Shown piece after piece: positions 1-9,400 of a stretch of 62,638 bases of DNA (its first letter is position 1; each line of letters starts with the position of its first letter). This DNA comes from Butyriboletus loyo. Taxonomy: Eukaryota; Basidiomycota; Agaricomycetes; Boletales; Boletaceae. The position numbers were made by a program, and so were the translations under genes. The notes below the pieces were generated by a model. That model ran no database searches, was not told the origin of the DNA, and saw only the letters and a program-made list of their open reading frames with translations. The stretch lies in NCBI GenBank assembly GCA_038093515.1, contig JBBPSI010000149.1, forward strand, positions 1 through 62,638, read 5' to 3'.

Positions 1-1303
1 GCCTCCCTTCTGACTTTGATAAGATGAGATCAACATCAACCTGCTAGCAACGCTCCACCAAACTCCAAGTCGACGTTTTCACTTCCCCCTCCAAAGTCGT
101 CGTCCACATCTACATCCACGTCCTCCCTCTCCCTTCCTGCACCCTCAAGTTTCACTTCCACGACAAACGCAAGGGCAGTACAGCACCGCCGAAACGAAAA
201 CGAACCAAGAAAATCGCCATCAACCTTCCTCCTCCTGAAGACGACGAGGATGATAGTCTACTAGCGAAGAAGCCCCGGGCCGCATCGGGCGCAGGCGGGG
301 GAATCGATGCCGGAATGTCCTCCCTCCTCAGCATGCTTCCCGCGCCGAAACAGCCAGTGCCTGTGATCGACAAGAAAGAAGAGCGCGTACTCGGGGGTGG
401 AGGTGGACCCGGGCTGGTGTTTCGTACTCCCAAGAATGAGGCACGGCATCACGACACCGCTGGTTTCGCGAGCACGGAAGAACCCTCTGTCAGTGCAGGG
501 GAGGTCGAAGGACCTGTTGATGTTTCTGGGCCATCGACGTCGTTTGTTCCTCCCTCCCTACAAAAGGGCAAGGCGAACGTATCCCTCGAGAACGAAGGTC
601 CCTCCAAAATACCCGTTCCGGTATCCATGCAGCCCCTGAAATCAGCCGCCCCGCCCGTGGACTTCTTCTCGCTAGGTTCAAGCACGCCTCCCGCCAGATC
701 TACACCCACACCATCCACGTCCTCCGTGCCAACCATCACGAGCGCACCGTCCACGTCAGCATCGTCTTCGTTCTCCGTAACTTCCGCCCCTGCCATTTCG
801 ACCTTCCGACCACCTTCGCCCACGTTGGACGATCCCTACCCGGGTTATCACCAGCTTCCCTCTGGCGCATACGCCTCTTACGATGCTGAATACTACACCT
901 CCCATGCCCACAAATAATGCCAGACATATCCGTGCGCTCGAGAAATCTCAGCACGAGTCTGAAGCAGAGGGTGCTCGGGATGTCGATATGGCTGCGGAGA
1001 TGGAGAAGGCACGTCGGGAGATCAAGGAACGTGAGGATGGGAAGGCGTTGACAGCGGGCAACGCTGAACTGAACGAGAATGGAGAACCCGCGATGCCCAA
1101 GATGAATGTCAAAGGTGCCAAGCTAGGCGCGGTGGCAAGGTCGAGGCATCAACTGACAACTTTGCTGACTGAGGCATATTTGAACCGGGAGGCATTAGAT
1201 TGCGCAAGGCCGGAGGAATAGGAAGGAAGCCGGCAACACGTACGGTGAGTGCTACGCCCACAGTATATTGTTGAGGTTCAACGTATTCAATCTAGGTTTC
1301 TAA
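1..1303 (+). pseudogene. PRCC-like protein, frameshifted (5' end outside window)
   Basis: This resembles the fungal PRCC / MAD2B-interacting protein family: proline- and serine-rich N-terminus, a segment like SLLSMLPAPKQPVP near 318-360, an acidic patch, and a conserved C-terminal block ending N-T-Y-G-F. Family members are nuclear and linked to splicing and the mitotic checkpoint. The reading frame changes at least three times. The LPPPK-type N-terminal part is in frame 1 (about 79), the LLSMLPAPK part in frame 3 (up to 917), and the HIRALEK part back in frame 1. The last codons need another shift near 1197, after which I-A-Q-G-R-R-N-R-K-E-A-G-N-T-Y-G-F-stop is recovered through a 51-nt intron (1245-1295). 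Conservation across several frames says this was a real gene. It is either a pseudogene or carries assembly indels. Confidence 0.6.
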
Positions 1304-1428
1304 TATCTCAATTTTCGGGAGACGTATGGTAGAATACTGAGTGTATGTATAGTATCTACTAGAGGAGAGGTAGGATGCTGTGCTTGGGTTGTACGACACT
1401 CCTCATTTATTCACAGATAGCACTGTCG

Positions 1429-3250
1429 ATATCAGGCGCTCGCTTCGCCAGTCTCAAAACCGACCCCCGGTTCCGCCGCCCCCCAAAAACACCACTCCAA
1501 GGTCATCCTAGACGATCGCTTCAAACATCTCTTGGGAGACGAGAAAAAGCGTAAAAAGAAGAAGAGTGCGAAGCAAATTCCTGGTGCGTGCACGCCGTAT
1601 AATGATTCTCCATCGACGACTCGTTGGCGGTTAAACACCACCCACACTGCATGCCCCACAAATGACAGCAAGAGTCGACAAATATAGTCGAACGGTATCG
1701 GAGACGCAGGAAAAGGACGATTTGCGGCGGTTTTATAAGCTTGAGGCGGAGGATGGCGCGGAGGATCCAGCTGTTGTGCAGACCGTTATCGATTATGCGC
1801 GCGGTGCCGCTCTCATGGAGTCGTCAGACGAGGAAGAGGAAGACAGAGGTCTACCACCCCGCGTTCCTTCAGCGGACGGGAGCGACAGCGACGAATATGG
1901 CTTCGTCTCCCTCGGCGCTGAACCCAAGAAGTTGGGAGAGGACGAGGGAGACGTCGATATCGATCTCGACGAAAACACGATTACTATCCTTGACGCACAG
2001 GTTGCAAGTATGCCAAGACCTTCCCGGACCGGGAAGGAGGTGCAGACATCCAGCAAACGAGGAGACTGGCGGTGGTCAACCTCGACTGGGACTACGTTCG
2101 TGCTGTCCACTTGTACAAGATCTTTTCGTCGCTCGTATCTCCCACTGCACCTCTTGCATCTGCATCCACCTCACATACCGAAAAAAATCCAACTTCGGCG
2201 ATCAAAGGTGGCGTGAATGTGGTCAGAGGAAGACTACTAAGTGTCCGTGTTTACCCAAGTGAATTTGGAAAAAAGCGGATGGTCAAGGAGAAGAAAGGAC
2301 CGCCTAAAGAACTCTTCATGAAGAAAAACAACAACGTGGAGGATGAGGGGATCGACGAGAAGACAATCATTCAGACAGGCATCGAAGCAGATTATGATGA
2401 GGATGCTTTGAGAAAGTATCAACTGGAGCGCTTGCGGTACGTCCCTCATTCACGTGTCTTCCATCTATTGGCCCCTTTCTCGCTGGCTAACGAGCGTTAA
2501 GAACAGCTACTACTATGCTATCGTCGAATGCGACACGGTAGAGGCTGCTGCTCACATATACGACGAGCTCGAAGGAACCAAGCTAGAAAGATCTGCGAAC
2601 GCGTTCGACCTCAGTTTTGTCCCGGACGACATGACATTCGACGATGAGCCACGGTAGTTGCTACGCACTTTCCGAGTCAATCTAGTCGCTAAATCGAGTT
2701 TGCACGGTATTCAGAGATGAAGCTGCCCAGCCTTCAAACGCGCCTTACAGGGTGGTCGAATTTGTCACCGACGTGCGTACCCGTAATGTTACTATTTTCC
2801 ATAAACACTAACTCGACGCTAGGCCCTTCGCCACTCGAAAGTAAAACTCACGTGGGATGACGACGACCCGGAACGAAGCTATATCTTGCGTCGCCCGCTG
2901 ACGAAGCAAGAGATCGAAGAGGCGGACTTTCGTGCATACGTTGCTTCTTCCTCGTCTTCCGAGGGTGGCTCCGAAGATGAGGGGGACTCTGAGGAGAGTC
3001 GACGAGAACTGCGTAAAACGAAGAAGGAAGGTAAGAGATCCAAGAAGGCCAAGAAAGATAAACTCCGCTTGCTCCTCCTTGGCGGAGACGACGACGAACT
3101 ACCAGAGGGATGGGGTGATGCTTTCGACAACAAGGCGAGTAGGGGAGAGAAAGTGGAATAGGGGGCGATAGCGATGTAGATATGGGACTTACTTTCATGC
3201 CACGCCTCAGCCAGACGATACCCGAACCCCCTGGTCCGGTGAAGTACGAC
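1429..3250 (+). pseudogene. ESF1: ESF1-like pre-rRNA processing factor, frameshifted
   Basis: ESF1 is a nucleolar protein needed for early 18S rRNA maturation. Recognisable blocks in order: RFASLKTDPRFRR (1438-1480), LDDRFKHLLGDEKKRKK (about 1510-1560), DKYSRTV (1677), TRRLAVVNLDWDYVRAVHLYK (2057-2120), a YYYAIVECDT block after an intron (2511), SKVKLTWDDDDPERSY (2837-2882), LLGGDDDELPEGWGDAF, and a VDMxxTFMPxLS end (3176-3213). The frame changes near the C6A5 run at 1486-1496, near 2008, and between 3160 and 3180. The codon where the start would be expected (1429) reads ATA. The usual lysine-rich C-terminal tail is not seen. Four or more short introns are intact. This is a pseudogene or an indel-rich assembly stretch. 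Confidence 0.65.
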
Positions 3251-3344
3251 ACCGAGGGCGAAACCCACGCTCATCCCCGTCTCCCGCTCACGCTCCCATT
3301 GCCTCTGTCTCTGCTCCCTCCGTCCCCTCCGTCCCATCCGCCCT

Positions 3345-3405
3345 TTCTCCCGCCTCTCCCGCCTCTCCCGCCTCTCCCGCCTCTCCCGCCTCTCCCCCGT
3401 CTTCC
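3345..3405 (+). repeat. 9-bp tandem repeat (CCCGCCTCT)n
   Basis: About six perfect tandem copies of a 9-bp pyrimidine-rich unit. The unit is a multiple of three, so it would encode a Pro/Leu-rich run. It lies between the decayed ESF1 end and the start of the deubiquitinase-like sequence. Confidence 0.85.
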
Positions 3406-4043
3406 CCTGCGTCGTCGAGCATGTGGTCTCCGAAGACGATGACGGGGGCGCTCTATCGCGCCTGGTATCATCATCTCCCCCCGTGCCCGTCCTCCAGATG
3501 ACATCATCCGGAAAGCACTCGTGCTCCCCTCTTCTCCTCCCTCCTCGCCTCCCACTGAGGTCCTCCCCGACCGCGCCCGATCACATAGATGCCCCTCCTC
3601 GGCCGACATCGAAACGACCCTTGCAACATCCACCGCACCAGATACTTCCGTCCCCGCTTCCCCCGTCTCTACGAATACATTTTTTTCTGCCGCTGACCCT
3701 CCCGCACAAACCAAGTCAGATGAGTCTCCACAACCGGTTCGCGTTGTCCCGCCTCAACCAGACATCGCTCCAGAATTAGTCCCGTCGCTACGAAACAATC
3801 AGTCGAGCCGCCTAGCACGGAACCTCCTGCCACCCCGGCCCCCAGCCAACCCAGCTGCTTTAAAACTATCATGGGTATGTATCCCTCCTCCGGCAAGCTA
3901 CCGCATCCTCTTCAAAATCCAAAACCCTTCCGACCTCTGCGTCGTTGGTTTCTCCATCCCTGCATTTGCTCTTTCCGCATCATCCACCATGTCACCCGTC
4001 TCCCCAAGCAAGGAAACTGAGCTGCTGTCTCTCCTTACATCCA

Positions 4044-4206
4044 GGTCGCTCGCAACGAGGTAGATTAGTTGCTTTCGGACACGAAAATAACCATTTGACA
4101 CAAACCGAGTCACCGATTACTCGCATGTTTGGCGGGAAATTCTACGCGTGCTTCACCAGAAAGACTCGGTTCTGGTCGAAGACTGGCGTTCGCTGCGGTT
4201 AGACAT
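4044..4206 (+). repeat. Inserted diverged copy of deubiquitinase intron+exon (copy 1)
   Basis: This stretch matches 4572-4751 along its whole length with scattered substitutions and two short gaps. Shared landmarks are GGTCGCTC, the AGATTAGTTGCTT segment, ATGAAAATAACCAT or its variant, ACTCGCATGTTT and CGAAGACTGGCGTTCG. It replaces the place where the catalytic cysteine region should be. Confidence 0.85.
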
Positions 4207-4571
4207 GGCAAGGGAAAGCTGTTGATCGTACAAACAGCGGCTATGGTGACGAGGAAGACAATCCGATAAACTCCTTTATCCCTACGATGCACTCAAGGAA
4301 ACGAAACGATTCGATCACATGCGAGTAAGTCAGTATCATATATGCTTATGTCCTTTGACTCGATCTCTTTCAGGGCGGTCACCAAGAAGATGCGGAGGAA
4401 TTTTTGGGCTTCTACTTGGACACGTTGGAAGAGGAGCTCCTTTCCATATCCCCCTCGCTTGCTTCCAAAACGGAATCGCATCTTGGGTCACAAAACGGCC
4501 ATGCGGCCCAGGAGGGCGGACCGTGGCTCGAATTCGCCAAACGCAACCGAATGGCTGTCACACGCATGGTA

Positions 4572-4751
4572 GGTCGCTCACAACGAGGCAGATTAGTTGC
4601 TTACGGACATGAAAATAACCATGTGACAGGCCAAGTCCACCGAGTCACCGATCACTCGCATGTTTAGCGGGAAATTCCGCTCGACACTACGCGTCCCTCA
4701 ACAAAAAGACTCGGTTTTGGTCGAAGACTGGCGTTCGCCGCGATTAGACAT
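4572..4751 (+). repeat. Deubiquitinase intron+exon, likely source (copy 2)
   Basis: Copy in the expected context. It begins inside an intron (donor just after the ATG at 4566-4568) and continues into the exon coding SPITRMFSGKFRSTLRVPQ. An in-frame TAG-like difference from copy 1 is seen near the MF-S/G position only when read in the wrong frame. Confidence 0.8.
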
Positions 4752-5726
4752 TCAGGTTCGTTTCCTTACTTTTGTAGCGCTACTATTACATCGGCTAACC
4801 TGTTTTCTGTAGCGCGAATAGATTCATACGATCAAAGATGCCCTCGCATACATTTCTTCACCGCAACCCGTGCAAGTTACTTCGGTCACTAAGCCTGGTG
4901 CAACTCTGGACGCGACACAAACGGTGCACATCGACGCACTCCCTCCGATTCTTATCCTCCATCTGAAATATACGATGCGAGTGCAGGCGGCGTAGCTAAA
5001 GTTGGCAAGCAAGTGTCGTTTTCATCCGAGTTGGACGTTCCCAGCGGTAGGGAATTTATTCCTGACGTCCAGTCTGCATGATCGTAATATTTTTCTTGTG
5101 TATAGAGGTAATGGCTCCGGGGAAGAAACTCCACGGGACGCGGTATAAGCTCTTTGGTGGTAAGCACATCTCCGGCCTCTGCACCGCGATACTGACCCTT
5201 TACTACACATAGTACTGTACCACCATGGTCTCTCTGCCTTGGGCGGACACTACACCCTCGACGTGCTGCATCCTAATATTGATGATATGGTGGGTACGGG
5301 ACCGATGGTGAAGCCGCGCGAAGGATGGATACGTATAGACGACGAGCTCGTATCGGATGTGAGACCCAAGGACGTGTTTGGGACACCGAAGCGGGACTAT
5401 CGGTGTGCGTATTTGTTATTTTACCGACGTGTCGGGACGAGCGTGCGGAGTTGATCAGAAGCGTGAGGGAGGTCTTGAGGTGGAACATGGAGCGTGCACA
5501 ATGACGGGACTCACAGTAACATGGACTGCAGAGCCTTTCTTTTTCTTTGCAGTACATGTAGGACACGTTTGCTCACTGGTCGTCGTATGTTTTTTTCTCT
5601 GCTATTCATTGTTCTCGAGGGTTTTTGGTCACATCAGGACCGATACATCTCATCCATCAAGTGTTGAACACTCGAATGTTGAGCCGAATTTGTCGGGACT
5701 GTTAAAGTGGTACAGGGATGAATTCG

Positions 5727-6484
5727 GATCTGGAATAGTGCCCCTATTGTCTTGGTTGCACATCTTCTATGGGTTGTCTTTTGCTATGGAGGAATGTCCA
5801 GGTTGTTCATGCATTTGAATGTCACTTCCAGTTTGAACTGTGGTGCCAGGGACAGGCAGTGCATGCATTTACAGTGGTGGTGAGAGTTTGCTTCTTCAGT
5901 TGCATATAGTTGTGCAGTCATGTGAATGAAGCATCATGATCTCAATGCTCATGTTCTTCCATTGATTGGTACTGCAGTTGCAATACATGAGCTCCACAGG
6001 ATACTGGTAGCTTCATTTGTCACACAAATTATCCTATGCCCATCTTTGAGAGAACATCCTTTTTGATCTACCAAACATGGTCAACAAAAGGTGATCAAAA
6101 AATAGTGTTTCTTCAGGCCACCTCACTGTATGCACTTTTCAGTTGAGTGAAAGACTCAGCACAATCTGGCAACATCAACTGGCACATAACATTATTCCAG
6201 TTCTCAATACTGTGATTGTGGAGGAAAATATGTGACAGAATGTTAAAGAACTTTGATGAATGTTTTGGAAGGTATGTACAAAGGTTGAACTTTGTGGAAA
6301 AACAGAAGGAAATGGAAGATTCTGGGTCAGGCCAGACTATCAGTACAAATGTGGGGAAAGTAAACAGATTGCAGGAAAAGAGAAAGAAAGGATAGGGTAA
6401 GTCATCTGGCAAGTCATAACATGTTAGCTATGCATTGGCCTATGCTGTAAGACAAGTTAGTAGGTAGAAAGTTCTGTCACTTCA
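5727..6484. other. Gene-free CpG-free flank downstream of the GTPase gene
   Basis: No convincing coding frame on either strand. The stretch contains no CpG at all and is AT-rich, like the gene to its right. It is probably the 3' UTR and downstream flank of the minus-strand GTPase gene. Confidence 0.5.
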
Positions 6485-9400
6485 CTACCTACACAAAGGG
6501 TGCTGCTTTATGATGTCCATGACAAGGTCCACTTTTTCATCTGTAGATTTGGTGGCAAAATGTTTGGATAAGATCTCATCCAGTTTCTTTGATATCTGAG
6601 CAGATACCCCAGATGCTTTATACCTTTCTTCTGCTAAGGCAAAGGGATTTTCAGATTTATTTTGGACCAGAGTGAAGGAATATTGAAGAAGTAGTATAAG
6701 GCCTATGAAAAGATATCAAGGTTATGAAAATTCAAAATGAATTAACTTACCAATGCCACGTTGCAGAACTATTCTCTCAGTGTTGGTTCTCTTTTTGAGC
6801 TGAAATACATAAAGAGTTAATACAGTAAATGTATTTTCATGATTGTACATGCCACCATGGTCTTTGCCTCTGTTGGTTGAAGAGAACTCTGAAATGAATT
6901 GTTGTAGCAAATTCCTAGTATGATCAAATGATAAATGATTTACCAGGGAGGACTGAGGGTTGGTGACAATCTGCATGATGTCAATTGCAATATAAAGACC
7001 TTCAAGTTAAAAACTGACACTCTGATCAAATTATGAGTACAATATTTAAACAATCACATAGATGTCTTACCTCCTAAATGTGAATAAAGCATAAAATTAA
7101 ATAACACAAATAATATTGCATGGGAAAATAAGCTTACATCCTATAGGAATGATAATCAATTAATAGCTGCATAACTATTATAGTAGCAAGATAATACTTA
7201 CCAGCTAAGCATACCAGAAGTTGTGAAATAATAGGGTTATATTGGAGTTTCAACATAAATAGAGGTTTCATAAGCAGAATGTAGATTTCAATTGTGAATG
7301 AGATCACTTACATTCTATTTGGAAGAAAACATGAGAGGCAGGCATGCATATATCAGTAATACACATTGGAACAACATATCATGTGATTTACCCTCTGGAA
7401 GGAAGAGTAAAGTGGGCAGATAAATCAGATTCATTCTCCAATGTCAGGTCAGATCACTCACTGCCTGTTAATGAGAAAGCAATGAAAGCAATGAACATGA
7501 ATTAATCAGCAATGAACATTTTCACATGCATACAAAGATGCTCACAAACTAGTATCCATATAGCCATAGAAGCAGACAGGTGAACCATCAGAGAGAAATC
7601 AGCAACAGCATCTGGCCTAGAGTCCATATGAGACCACATACATCCTGTGAAAGAAAGAGCAGCAGGGAGGATACTTCTTAGCAGAATTTTCATTTTAAAT
7701 GCACATCAGACAACTTACTTCCTATCAATGGAAGAGCACAAGGAAAGCTCATCAACAACATTGTTCTTTCAAATCCATATTAGATCACTTACTTGCTATC
7801 AAGGGAGAGGAGCAAGAGGGATGCTCATGAGCAACTCTATATTTTGAATTCACATTACATGACTTACTGCCTATCAATGGGAGAGAAATAGGGGGAATGC
7901 TCATCAGTACCATCTCCAAATTCACATCTGGCCACTTACATGCTATCAATGGGGGGAAATAGGAGGAATGATCATCAGCACCATTCTCATTCCAATTCAC
8001 ATCCAGCCACTTACAGCCTATCAATGGGGGGAAATAGGAGGAATGGTCATCAGCACCATTGTCATTCCAATTCACATCCAGCCACTTACAGCCTATCAAT
8101 GGGGGGAAATAGGAGGAATGGTCATCAGCACCATTCTCATTCCAATTCACATCCAGCCACTTACAGCCTATCAATGGGGGGAAATAGGAGGAATGGTCAT
8201 CAGCACCATTCTCATTTCAATTCACATCCAGCCACTTACATCCTATCAATGGGGGGAAATAGGAGGAATGGACATCAGCACCATTCTCATTCCAATTCAC
8301 ATCCAGCCACTTACAAGCTATGTATCAATTGGGGAGAAATAGAAGGAATGGTGATCAGCACCATTCTCATTCCAATTCACATCCAGCCACTTACAAGCTA
8401 TGTATCAATTGGGGGGAAATAGGAGGAATGGTCATCAGCACCATTCTCATTCCAATTCACATCCAGCCACTTACAGCTATCAATGGGGGGAAATAGGAGG
8501 AATGGTCATCAGCACCATTCTCATTCCAATTCACATCCAGCCACTTACATCCTATCAATGGGGGGAAATAGGAGGAATGGTGATCAGCACCATTCTCATT
8601 CCAATTCACATCCAGCCACTTACAGCCTATCAATGGGGGAGATACATGCATGCACATTCTCATTCCAATTCACATCCAGCCACTTACAGGCTATCAATGG
8701 GGGGAAATAGGAGGAATGGTCATCAGTACCATTCTCATTCCAACTCACATCCAGCCACTTACAAGCTATGTATCAATGGGGGAAATAGGAGGAATGGTCA
8801 TCAGCACCATTCTCATTCCAATTCACATCCAGCCACTTACAAGCTATGTATCAATGGGGGGAAATAGGAGGAATGGTCATCAGCACCATTCTCATTCCAA
8901 TTCACATCCAGCCACTTACAAGCTATGTATCAATGGAGAGAAATGGTGATCAGCACCATTCTCATTCCAATTCACATCCAGCCACTTACAGGCTATCAAT
9001 GGGGGGAAATAGGAGGAATGGTCATCAGCACCATTCTCATTCCAATTCACATCCAGCCACTTACATCCTATCAATGGGGGGAAATAGGAGGAATGGTCAT
9101 CAGCACCATTCTCATTCCAATTCACATCCAGCCACTTACAAGCTATGTATCAATGGGGGGAAATAGGAGGAATGGTGATCAGCACCATTCTCATTCCAAT
9201 TCTCTTATTCCAATTCACATCCAGCCACTTACATCCTATCAATGGGGGGAAATAGGAGGAATGGTCATCAGCACCATTCTCATTCCAATTCACATCCAGC
9301 CACTTACAGGCTATCAATGGGGGGAAATAGGAGGAATGCTCATCAGCAGCATTCTCATTTCAAATTCACATCTGGCCACACACCAACTATCAATTGGAGA

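Larger units (their letters stand above)
3500..5454 (+). pseudogene. USP10/Ubp3-like deubiquitinase, catalytic Cys box missing
   Basis: Ubiquitin-specific protease of the USP10/Ubp3 type. A serine/proline-rich N-terminus is followed by VVGFSIPA (about 3938). Catalytic-domain pieces follow: YDALKETKRFDHMR (4285-4322), GGHQEDAEEFLGFYLDTLEE (from about 4374), DSVLVEDWRSPRLD (about 4710), an ILHLKY block (4953), and the His box GLSALGGHYTLDV (5230-5265). The end is RCAYLLFYRRV and a TGA at 5452-5454. The family's N-T-G-N-x-C-F cysteine box should lie between VVGFSIPA and YDALKE. It is absent, and that interval (4044-4206) holds a diverged copy of a downstream intron and exon. Several frame changes and in-frame stops also occur. 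Without the catalytic Cys this cannot be an active protease. Confidence 0.65.

Noticed and set aside
152..954. Several minus-strand open frames opposite the PRCC-like sequence
   Set aside because: They are shadows of a serine/proline-rich plus-strand coding region.
5378..5818. 146-codon plus-strand open frame
   Set aside because: It overlaps the end of the deubiquitinase in another frame and shows no family feature. It starts inside the conserved RCAYLLFY exon.
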